Source: Salinivirgaceae bacterium (lineage in GTDB: Bacteria > Bacteroidota > Bacteroidia > Bacteroidales > SZUA-534). Taken from it: a DNA stretch of 64,000 nucleotides. The notes below the pieces were generated by a model, which made no database searches, was not told where the DNA came from, and saw nothing but the letters and a program-made list of their open reading frames with translations. The stretch is from contig JAFYYA010000043.1 in assembly GCA_017557785.1 (NCBI GenBank), positions 1 through 64,000 on the forward strand, given 5' to 3'. The stretch's first letter is position 1. The number at the start of each line of letters is the position of its first letter. Both the position numbers and the translations under genes were made by a program. This document shows positions 8,868 to 15,802 of this stretch, one piece after another.

Positions 8868-9536
8868 ATGAAAAAGATAGTTATTCTGATGGCTGTGTTG
8901 CTGAATGCGGCATTCGCCAATTCGCAGGAAAATACACAGGCCATTTACGGCAAGGCCGTGACAATGGGCGATATGCCAGTGCGCGGTCTGACAGTTTCGT
9001 CTAAAGTGTTGGGCAGCAAGACAAAAACCGATACAACTGGCTGCTACACACTTGTTTGCGCTGAGAAGGACGTGATAATTTTTGAGGGCGAACTGTTTAA
9101 AACCGTTAAGAAAAAGGTAAAACCTAACACTTGCGACAGCGTTAATGCCGAAATGACTTTCCCAATGAGCGAAGCCAACATCGATGTGGCTATCGGCTAT
9201 GGCTATATTGCTGAAAAAGATCGTACTACAGCGGTTTCTCGTCTGCCAAAAGGCAAAGATTACTGCCGCTACACCAATATGATGGATTTGTTGAGCGAGA
9301 ATTTTACAAGTCTCTCTGTCAGTGGCGGTTGCGTGACTATCCGCGGCAACGAAACCTTCAACGGTCCGCAATGCGCTCTCTTGATTGTCGACGGCCAGGA
9401 AGTGCAGTCTCTTGATTTTGTAACGCCGTGCGATGTGAAAGATGTTTCAGTGATAAAAGACGGTGGCGCAGCCATTTACGGTAGCCGCGGTGGCAATGGC
9501 GCGGTGATTATTACACTGAAAAAGGCTGGTGAATAA
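8868..9536 (+). CDS. Exported stand-alone CarboxypepD_reg-like plus TonB-plug protein (SusC N-terminus without barrel)
   Basis: 222 residues from ATG 8868; an in-frame TTG lies 6 bp upstream. A signal peptide (about 1-19) is followed by a carboxypeptidase-regulatory-like beta domain (about 25-95, TMGDMPVRGLTVSSK). A TonB-dependent receptor plug domain (about 115-222) ends in the SusC hallmark DVKDVSVIKDGGAAIYGSR and GNGAVIITLKKAGE. SusC/RagA receptors continue from here into a 22-strand barrel. This protein stops and is followed by a terminator. It could be a decoy or adaptor for TonB/receptor interactions, or the fixed remnant of a receptor. The frame is intact, so it looks like a real gene. 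Confidence 0.75.
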   Translation: MKKIVILMAVLLNAAFANSQENTQAIYGKAVTMGDMPVRGLTVSSKVLGSKTKTDTTGCYTLVCAEKDVIIFEGELFKTVKKKVKPNTCDSVNAEMTFPMSEANIDVAIGYGYIAEKDRTTAVSRLPKGKDYCRYTNMMDLLSENFTSLSVSGGCVTIRGNETFNGPQCALLIVDGQEVQSLDFVTPCDVKDVSVIKDGGAAIYGSRGGNGAVIITLKKAGE

Positions 9537-9552
9537 GCATAATAGGAATCAT

Positions 9553-9590
9553 AAAAATGGCGCACTCGAAACCGAGTGCGCCATTTTTTT
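9553..9590 (+). terminator. Bidirectional terminator between the plug protein and clpS
   Basis: Stem TGGCGCACTCG/CGAGTGCGCCA with an A-rich left side and T7 on the right. It can serve both converging genes. Confidence 0.85.
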
Positions 9591-9612
9591 ATCTATAAAC
9601 ACCTGCGGTATT

Positions 9613-9885
9613 TTACTCAATTGAAACAGTTAATTCTCTGTCGGTTAGGCTGTTTTTCATGGGAAGCAGCCGTTTGTAGGTTCCCGATTTCACTTCGTAA
9701 CGGCCTTTGGTGTGCACAATTAATGCGCATTGTTCGGCCTGTTCGGGGGTGTGGTGGCACACATCTATCAGACTTTCAATCACATGTTCAAAAGTGTTGA
9801 AGTCGTCGTTGTAAAGGACAAGGTGAAGACGGTCTTGCTTCTCGGTAAGTTCGTCGGTTTGTCCGTCAAATTGTTCGCGATTCAT
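9613..9885 (-). CDS. clpS: ATP-dependent Clp protease adaptor ClpS
   Basis: 90 residues, normal for the family. Signature LVLYNDDFNTFEHVIESL near residues 22-39 holds the N-degron pocket. It is followed by CHHTPEQAEQCALIVHTKG, which contacts the ClpA/ClpC N-domain. It delivers N-end-rule substrates to the Clp protease in the cytosol. Single gene, convergent with the plug-protein gene. Confidence 0.95.
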   Translation of the reverse strand: MNREQFDGQTDELTEKQDRLHLVLYNDDFNTFEHVIESLIDVCHHTPEQAEQCALIVHTKGRYEVKSGTYKRLLPMKNSLTDRELTVSIE

Positions 9886-10032
9886 TGTTTTTGCGTTAAA
9901 TCACGTAAATATATCGGAAATTATTGAAGGTCAACACTGTTTGTGAATAAAAAATGCAGACAACAATAATTGCCCACGGAATAAATCCGCTTTTTTTGAA
10001 AGAGATGATGCTTTGCAGGCTTCGGTCAGGAA

Positions 10033-10779
10033 TTATTTTCCAGCAGTTTTTCGCTTGGTAATCAAACCGCTACTTGTGAAATTGCGTTGCCAGATGTTGG
10101 CTTCACCCATATAATATAGGTTGCTGCTGCCTGATATTGTAACGCCAAGTTTCTTTTTGGCATTGATTGATATTTCAGCGTAGCCCGATCCTATAACAGT
10201 GCAATAGTCTGATTGTAAGTCGAATGCGTTTACTTCGGTCTCGTCGCTGGCTTCAACGGTCAGATATTCTGTATAGCCGCGAAGCGATGCGTTTCCGTTG
10301 TCGAGAACTTTCAGTGTGCATTTTCTGGCTTTGAACTCAAAATTCAGTTTCGATGCATCGCCGCAAATAAACTCGATGTTGTCGAAATTGGCCACTTTTT
10401 CCGAATTCAGTGTAACTTCATTGAGCAGCACAACCTGCTTCAAATCTTTGAAAGCCACTGTGACGTTGAGTCTTAAGGTTTTTTTAATGGTGGGCACAAA
10501 CACGTATAGTGTGCTGTCGCTTACTGATGTTTTGAAATACGAAATCAGGTTTTCTTCCGATTCGATCTTCACATTTTCTGTTGTTTCTTGCGACAGGAAC
10601 AACTCAACCTGACCTTGGACAACCACGCGGTTGAATCCGCTGACTTGTCTTACGTCGGTTTTTATTTTGCCGTTTCCTTTGATGTTTTGGGCGTTTGTGG
10701 CGATTGGTGCGAATGCGATTGTCAGCGCAATAATGGCGAATAGCCTGAATATGTTGTGTTTTGACATGATCTTTAACAT
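10033..10779 (-). CDS. Exported DUF2807 (head GIN domain) protein
   Basis: 248 residues; a second in-frame ATG (10767) gives a cleaner signal peptide ending in PIATNAQ. The mature part has the GIN-domain pattern: GNGKIKTDVRQVSGFNRVVV then a repetitive beta-helix-like region rich in short strands (VEASDETEVNAFDLQSD; VTISGSSNLYYMG). These domains occur in exported Bacteroidetes proteins and are suspected to bind surfaces; the function is not established. It is separated from the LytTR gene by about 160 bp. Confidence 0.8.
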   Translation of the reverse strand: MLKIMSKHNIFRLFAIIALTIAFAPIATNAQNIKGNGKIKTDVRQVSGFNRVVVQGQVELFLSQETTENVKIESEENLISYFKTSVSDSTLYVFVPTIKKTLRLNVTVAFKDLKQVVLLNEVTLNSEKVANFDNIEFICGDASKLNFEFKARKCTLKVLDNGNASLRGYTEYLTVEASDETEVNAFDLQSDYCTVIGSGYAEISINAKKKLGVTISGSSNLYYMGEANIWQRNFTSSGLITKRKTAGK

Positions 10780-10815
10780 TTAGCGGGCAAATGTCAGTAT
10801 TTTTCAATTAATTGA

Positions 10816-10823
10816 CAAACGTA
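10816..10823 (-). promoter_or_regulatory. -7 box TACGTTTG for the DUF2807 gene, next to a small inverted repeat
   Basis: TACGTTTG (TAnnTTTG) reads on the minus strand 36 bp from the start codon. Just upstream at 10837-10850 is TGCAAC-TT-GTTGCA, a 6-bp inverted repeat that could be an operator. The operator role is a guess. Confidence 0.4.
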
Positions 10824-10939
10824 TAACTCGTAAAAATGCAACTTGTTGCATAATCTTTCACGATTTTTGGCAAAAAATTCGTAATCAAATGTCTGAACTT
10901 GATGATTTTATCTGCCAAAAAAGCAGAGTGGGGCAGATG

Positions 10940-11704
10940 CTAATTCTTGCGCTGAATGTTCGACGCCATTTCTTCAAGGAACTGGTTTCGTTTGCGGCGC
11001 GACAGAATGGCAACCGAACCGCCTTCCATTATCACATCGCCGTCGAATCGCGACACTTTTTGCACATAATTCAAGTTCACCAGATGCGACTGGTGTGTGC
11101 GGAAGAACGGGAAATCTTCAAGCATATTTTCAAATTCACCCAAGTTCTTCGATACCAGCAAATCGTTGCGCCCTTTGATGTGCAGCGTGCTGTAGTTGCC
11201 GTCTGATTGAATGTGTATAATATCCTTAACATTCACAAACTCAATTGATTCGGCTGTGGCCAAAACAATTTTTTCGGGTTTGTCCAGTTTCGAGTTTTGC
11301 AGTAGGGCGTTGAATTGTTCTTCGTGCTTGCTGTTGGTGCCGCGACTGATGATTTTCTTGATGGCGGCATCCATATCGTTGTAGTCGAACGGCTTTAGCA
11401 GATAGTCTATTGCGCTGTATTTGAACGCCTTAATGGCATATTGGTTGAATGCCGTGACAAAAATCACATCGAAATCGCGTTTCGAGAGTTTTTCCAGAAT
11501 ATCGAACCCGCTGCCATCGGGCAACTCAATGTCCATAAACACCAGGTCGGCATCTGCTTTTGACAGCAATTCAACGGCCGTTTTGACGCTGTTGGCTGTG
11601 CCTAAAATATTGAACGACGGATATTTGTCGGCTATAAACGACTTCACAGACTCAACACCGTGAGCCTCGTCATCAATAATCACAACTTTAATATCCGTTT
11701 TCAT
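10940..11704 (-). CDS. LytTR-family response regulator
   Basis: 254 residues. The receiver domain (1-120) has the acidic pair IDDE, the phospho-acceptor Asp in LVFMDIELPDGSG, Thr in FVTAF and Lys in LLKPFD. The C-terminal LytTR DNA-binding domain spans about 155-254 (IHIQSDGNYSTLHIKG, FFRTHQSHLVNLNYV). No histidine kinase is adjacent; its partner must be encoded elsewhere. It is the last gene of a run from the coiled-coil protein through rsmI, 27 bp after rsmI. Confidence 0.9.
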   Translation of the reverse strand: MKTDIKVVIIDDEAHGVESVKSFIADKYPSFNILGTANSVKTAVELLSKADADLVFMDIELPDGSGFDILEKLSKRDFDVIFVTAFNQYAIKAFKYSAIDYLLKPFDYNDMDAAIKKIISRGTNSKHEEQFNALLQNSKLDKPEKIVLATAESIEFVNVKDIIHIQSDGNYSTLHIKGRNDLLVSKNLGEFENMLEDFPFFRTHQSHLVNLNYVQKVSRFDGDVIMEGGSVAILSRRKRNQFLEEMASNIQRKN

Positions 11705-11731
11705 TTCCCCAAAAAAGTGGTTAAATATAAA

Positions 11732-12433
11732 CTAATTTTCTTCTTCCGATACTTTTTCGGCACCTTTATTTCCTTCAACCACTATCACAATTTCACCTTT
11801 CACGCCGGTTTCGGTGAAGTGGGCGATGCCCTCGCTGATGGTCCCGCGATAGTTTTCTTCGTGAATTTTAGATATTTCGCGCGATACGCACACTCTGCGG
11901 TCGGGACCGAAAACATCGGCAAACTGCTCGAGCGCCTTCAGCAGACGGTAGGGCGATTCGTAGAAAATCATTGCCCGTTCTTCGTTCCTTACGGCCTCGA
12001 TGCGCTTCTGGCGGCCTTTTTTCTGCGGCAGAAAACCTTCGAAGCAGAAACGGTCGTTGGCGAAACCGCTGTTGATGAGCGCTGGCACAAAAGCCGTAGC
12101 ACCTGGCAGACATTCAACTTCAATATCGTTCTGAATGCATTGTTTAACAAGCAGATAACCAGGGTCTGAAATTCCAGGCGTGCCTGCATCGCTGATGAGC
12201 ACGGCCGATTTAGCAGTGGCCACCATATCGGCGTAATGCGCCACCTGCTGGTGCTCGTTGAATTTGTGGTAGGGGATGAGTTTGTTCTTTATCTCGTAGT
12301 GGTTCAGCAAGATACCAGATGTGCGAGTGTCTTCAGCCATAATAAAGTCGGCTTCTTTCAAGAGCCGCAGCGCGCGCAGCGTGATGTCCTCGAGATTGCC
12401 GACAGGCGTTGGAACGAGATAAAGTTTGCCCAT
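11732..12433 (-). CDS. rsmI: 16S rRNA (cytidine-1402-2'-O)-methyltransferase RsmI
   Basis: 233 residues from the ATG at 12433 (MGKLYLVPTPVGNLEDITLR), the family N-terminus. A longer frame to 12559 would lie inside the preceding gene. Tetrapyrrole-methylase fold with AEDTR, ISDAGTPGISDPG and LPGATAFVPAL motifs. It uses S-adenosylmethionine to 2'-O-methylate C1402 of 16S rRNA. It starts 4 bp after the stop of the coiled-coil gene. Confidence 0.95.
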   Translation of the reverse strand: MGKLYLVPTPVGNLEDITLRALRLLKEADFIMAEDTRTSGILLNHYEIKNKLIPYHKFNEHQQVAHYADMVATAKSAVLISDAGTPGISDPGYLLVKQCIQNDIEVECLPGATAFVPALINSGFANDRFCFEGFLPQKKGRQKRIEAVRNEERAMIFYESPYRLLKALEQFADVFGPDRRVCVSREISKIHEENYRGTISEGIAHFTETGVKGEIVIVVEGNKGAEKVSEEEN

Positions 12434-12437
12434 CGTT

Positions 12438-13406
12438 TTACGATTTAAAACGTTGATATACAAGTTCAAGGAAGTCAATAACAGTCTCGTCTTCCTGATT
12501 CCAGTTGCGGTTGTTGAAAATGTTCGACAGCGCCTCGTTGATGTTGGCCGACTGCTCAATCATATCAATCGTCTGTTCGTATTGGATGCTGTCTCGCTCA
12601 AACAACTCATTGACAAACCTTATACGGTCGTTTATTTTGATGGCTTTGCGAAGGTTGGTTATCGGGCGGCTGTTGAACCGCGATGCCAGATTGGCCTTCT
12701 TTTCAAGCCCTGCCAGCACGTCGTTCACCGATGGCGTGTTCTGCTGGAATTTGTCGGCCAAAGTGCTCGGTTTGCTCTCGGCTTTTGCGGGTTCGGTCGG
12801 TGCCGATGCATCGGCTTGTTGCTCATCTTCTGCATTATATGTCTGCTCAACATCGGCAGTGTTGTCGGCAAACATATCGGCCAGCGATTTGGCTTTCTTG
12901 GCTTCTTCTTCGGCGGCCTTTCGAGCGGCTTCGGCTTCAGCGGCTTTGCGGGCCAACTCATCAGCGGCTTTGCGAGCGGCTTCGGCCTCGGCAATTCTTC
13001 GTGCTTCCTCTTCTGCGGCTTTTCGTGCGGCCTCTTCAGCAGCCATCCTGCGTGCATTTTCTTCTGCTTTTCTGGTTTCTTCAGCAGCAATTCTTCGTGC
13101 TTCTTCTTCGGCTGCAGCCTTTCGTGCGGCTTCGGCCTCTGCTTTTTTGCGGGCCTCTTCCTCGGCGGCTTTCCGCAGTTCTTCGGCTTCGGCAAGTTTG
13201 CGTGCTTCCTCATCCGCGGCTGCACTGTCAGCATCCGCCCCGATTGACGACAAATGAACGGCAATATTGTTCAAATCGCGAATTTTGCTTTGCAGCATTT
13301 CAACTGCAAATGGCTGAATATCACCGTCGTCGGGTAAACTTTCAATCATCGATACAAGAACCGTCGCCTCGGCCTTGATTATTTTGATAAGATTTTTTGT
13401 TTGCAT
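12438..13406 (-). CDS. Coiled-coil protein with Ala/Glu/Lys/Arg repeats and a conserved C-terminal helical domain
   Basis: 322 residues. A short N-terminal helical region (1-60) is followed by about 120 residues of AEEARKAAEEEA-type heptads (about 62-185) forming a long charged coiled coil. Next come an acidic/proline linker and a conserved C-terminus (about 250-322): LRKAIKINDRIRFVNELFERD and DFLELVYQRF. That C-terminal domain recurs in Bacteroidetes proteins of unknown function. No signal peptide is seen, so it is probably cytosolic. First gene of the minus-strand run with rsmI and the LytTR regulator, divergent from tdk. The repetitive coding strand creates long false frames on the other strand. 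Confidence 0.8.
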   Translation of the reverse strand: MQTKNLIKIIKAEATVLVSMIESLPDDGDIQPFAVEMLQSKIRDLNNIAVHLSSIGADADSAAADEEARKLAEAEELRKAAEEEARKKAEAEAARKAAAEEEARRIAAEETRKAEENARRMAAEEAARKAAEEEARRIAEAEAARKAADELARKAAEAEAARKAAEEEAKKAKSLADMFADNTADVEQTYNAEDEQQADASAPTEPAKAESKPSTLADKFQQNTPSVNDVLAGLEKKANLASRFNSRPITNLRKAIKINDRIRFVNELFERDSIQYEQTIDMIEQSANINEALSNIFNNRNWNQEDETVIDFLELVYQRFKS

Positions 13407-13486
13407 CGCTCTCGATAAAGATTTATTTTGCCAAAAATAACGATTGATGTTAAATCAAATTGTCGCACAACGAATTTTTTAATGAT

Positions 13487-14083
13487 ATGTTTTTGGAAAA
13501 TGGCAACGCCGACGGCGGACGGATTGAAGTGATTTGTGGTTCAATGTTTTCGGGCAAGACCGAAGAACTGATTCGGCGTCTGCGTCGGGCGAAGTTCGCG
13601 CGGCAGCGTGTCGAGATTTTCAAGCCTGCTGTCGATGTGCGCTATTCGGCCGTCAACGTGGTGTCGCACGACGAGAATTCAATTCCTTCGACGCCCGTCG
13701 AGAGCGCGCAGAACATTCTGCTTTTGGCCAGCAACGTGCAGGTTGTCGGAATCGATGAAGCACAGTTCTTCGACGATGGCCTTGTCGATGTGTGCAATCA
13801 GTTGGCTAACAGCGGTGTGCGCGTCATTGTGGCGGGGCTCGATATGGATTATCTTGGCAAGCCGTTTGGCCCGATGCCTAAACTTATGGCCATTGCCGAC
13901 GATGTGCTGAAGGTTCACGCCGTGTGCGTCAGATGTGGTGCGTTGGCGCAATTCTCGCACCGCCTTGCTAAAACCGACAAATTGGTTCTTCTTGGCGAAA
14001 CCGACAGTTACGAGCCTCTTTGCCGCCGCTGCTTTTTGCAGGCCGTGGCTGATGATGGGGCAAAAAAAACGGACAACCCGTAA
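13487..14083 (+). CDS. tdk: Thymidine kinase, type II
   Basis: 198 residues from ATG 13487; a TTG at 13460 would add nine residues, but the ATG fits the family length better. P-loop [10 protein letters not shown], substrate-loop region [19 protein letters not shown] with the catalytic acid, and two zinc-binding pairs (CVRC and CRRC). It phosphorylates thymidine in the salvage pathway. Close match to the Bacteroides enzyme in layout. Its 3' end overlaps the terminator of the convergent aminotransferase gene. Confidence 0.95.
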   Translation: MFLENGNADGGRIEVICGSMFSGKTEELIRRLRRAKFARQRVEIFKPAVDVRYSAVNVVSHDENSIPSTPVESAQNILLLASNVQVVGIDEAQFFDDGLVDVCNQLANSGVRVIVAGLDMDYLGKPFGPMPKLMAIADDVLKVHAVCVRCGALAQFSHRLAKTDKLVLLGETDSYEPLCRRCFLQAVADDGAKKTDNP

Positions 14084-14094
14084 AAGATTGTCCG
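14062..14094 (-). terminator. Terminator of the aminotransferase transcript, overlapping the 3' end of tdk
   Basis: Read on the minus strand: CGGACAA-TCTTTTACGGG-TTGTCCG followed by an eight-T run. The tdk stop codon lies in the loop region. Confidence 0.7.
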
Positions 14095-14117
14095 TTAATC
14101 GTTTTCCGAAACGACTG

Positions 14118-15317
14118 TTAAATCGTCCTTCCCGGATATTGCTCAAGCGCAACGGCCAGCACGTTGAGAGCCTGCGCCAAATCCTCTTTCTTTAGCACGT
14201 AAGCGATGCGCGCCTCGTTGCGGCCCAGTTCGGGTGTGGTGTAGAATCCGCTTGCGGGGGCCAACATAACTGTCTGACCTTCATACTCAAAGTCGCGCAG
14301 CAACCATTCGCAGAACTTGTCGATGTCGTCCACTGGCAGTTTGGCCACCGTGTAGAACGCGCCCATTGGTATCGGCGTGTAGCAGCCTGGAATCTTGTTC
14401 AGCCCGTCAATCAGGAACTTACGGCGCTCAACAAACTCGTCGTAGGTGTTGAGCATATAATCTTCAGGCGTGTCGATTGACGCTTCGGCAATTATCTGTC
14501 CGATGAGCGGCGGACACAACCTCGCCTGGCAGAATTTCATTACGCACGCGCGGACCTCTTCGTTCTTTGTGATGAGCGCGCCAATGCGGATACCGCACTC
14601 GCTGTATCGTTTTGAAACAGAGTCGATTAAAATTACATTCTGTTCAATTCCCTCAAGGTTGAACGCCGAAATGTAGGGCGCACCCGTGTAGCAGAACTCG
14701 CGGTAAACCTCGTCAGAGAAAAGGAACAGGTTGTATTTCTTCACAATGTCGCGCAACTGGTTCATTTCCTTGCGGGTATAAAGGTAGCCCGTCGGGTTGT
14801 TGGGGTTGCAGATTAGGATGCCCTTTGTGCGTTCGGTAATCAGCGCCTCGAATTTGTCCATTGATGGAAGCGCAAAACCGTCGTCGATGCTCGACGGAAT
14901 GGTCTTGATGACCGCACCAGCCGAAATCGCGAAAGCCATATAGTTGGCGTAAGCAGGCTCTGGCACAATGATTTCGTCGCCTGGGTCAAGGCACGACATA
15001 AACGAGAACAGCACCGCCTCCGAGCCGCCCGTGGTGATGATAATGTCCTCAACGTTGGCGTTGATGTTGAATTTGGCGTAGTACGACACCAACTTCGCTC
15101 GCAGGCTCAAAAGTCCCTCGCTGGGGGTGTATTCCAATACTTTACGGTCGATTTTCTTCATCGCTTCCAAACCCACTTCAGGTGTTGGAAGGTCGGGCTG
15201 GCCAATGTTCAGGTGATAAACCTTTATTCCCTTCTTTTTTGCAGCGTTTGCAAGCGGAACCAGTCGTCTGATTGGCGACGATGGCATAATAATTCCGCGT
15301 TCTGATATTTTTGGCAT
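14118..15317 (-). CDS. Class I/II PLP-dependent aminotransferase (AspC-like)
   Basis: 399 residues, usual length. PLP motifs are complete: NPNNPTG (171-177), Asp202 in FSDEVY, and the Schiff-base lysine Lys236 in DSVSKRYSECG, with the Arg-Ile-Gly that follows. Substrate is probably aspartate or an aromatic/branched amino acid; the sequence alone does not decide. A second ATG at residue 11 is possible. It follows the DUF1573 gene with a 2-bp gap and ends in a terminator. Confidence 0.9.
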   Translation of the reverse strand: MPKISERGIIMPSSPIRRLVPLANAAKKKGIKVYHLNIGQPDLPTPEVGLEAMKKIDRKVLEYTPSEGLLSLRAKLVSYYAKFNINANVEDIIITTGGSEAVLFSFMSCLDPGDEIIVPEPAYANYMAFAISAGAVIKTIPSSIDDGFALPSMDKFEALITERTKGILICNPNNPTGYLYTRKEMNQLRDIVKKYNLFLFSDEVYREFCYTGAPYISAFNLEGIEQNVILIDSVSKRYSECGIRIGALITKNEEVRACVMKFCQARLCPPLIGQIIAEASIDTPEDYMLNTYDEFVERRKFLIDGLNKIPGCYTPIPMGAFYTVAKLPVDDIDKFCEWLLRDFEYEGQTVMLAPASGFYTTPELGRNEARIAYVLKKEDLAQALNVLAVALEQYPGRTI

Positions 15318-15319
15318 TG

Positions 15320-15727
15320 TTATTCTTTGTTTTCGATTTCTTCCATTGTACCCTTGATATTCAGTTCGATAGGCTCGGTGCTGAAGTTGGTGTACACATA
15401 TATTGTCTTGCTGAAAATGCCGATGCGCGATGCGTCATAGGCCACTTTCACGGTTGCTATTTTGCCACTTTTCACAGGGCGTTTCGAGTAGGTTGGCGTG
15501 GTGCAGCCGCACGATGTGCTGATGTTGCTGATGACCAGCGCCAAAGTGCTGTCGTTCTTTATGTTAAACTCGAATTCGGTTTTAGTGTATTGCGGATGAG
15601 TGCCGAAATCGTGTGTCATTTCGTTGATGCTCAGGTGCATACCAGGAATTGGCTGCCACTCTTGCGCTTGTGCGTTCGCCGCGCCCAACATTAGAGCCAT
15701 TGCGGCAATCAAAAAAGTCTTTTTCAT
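15320..15727 (-). CDS. Exported DUF1573 protein
   Basis: 135 residues. Signal peptide MKKTFLIAAMALMLGAANAQA. The DUF1573 immunoglobulin-like domain is clear: MTHDFGTHPQYTKTEFEF, then ISTSCGCTTP with its Cys-x-Cys, VKSGKIATVKVAYD and the final strands. The family is frequent in Bacteroidetes periplasm and has no assigned function. It is 2 bp before the aminotransferase gene and probably co-transcribed with it. Confidence 0.85.
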   Translation of the reverse strand: MKKTFLIAAMALMLGAANAQAQEWQPIPGMHLSINEMTHDFGTHPQYTKTEFEFNIKNDSTLALVISNISTSCGCTTPTYSKRPVKSGKIATVKVAYDASRIGIFSKTIYVYTNFSTEPIELNIKGTMEEIENKE

Positions 15728-15802
15728 TGTTATCGAATTTCAAAAGTCCACAAAAATATCATTTTAACAAATCATTATGCCGATTCTCGCAAAATAATGC
15801 GG

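Noticed and set aside
12426-13257. Long plus-strand frames rich in Ser/Ala/Leu or Cys/Phe/Gly
   Set aside because: They are the reverse complement of the AEEARKAAEE coiled-coil repeats of the minus-strand gene; no start signal and composition explained by the repeat.
15728-15802. Search for a terminator between the T9SS cargo gene and DUF1573
   Set aside because: No stable hairpin with a T tract found, so none is reported.
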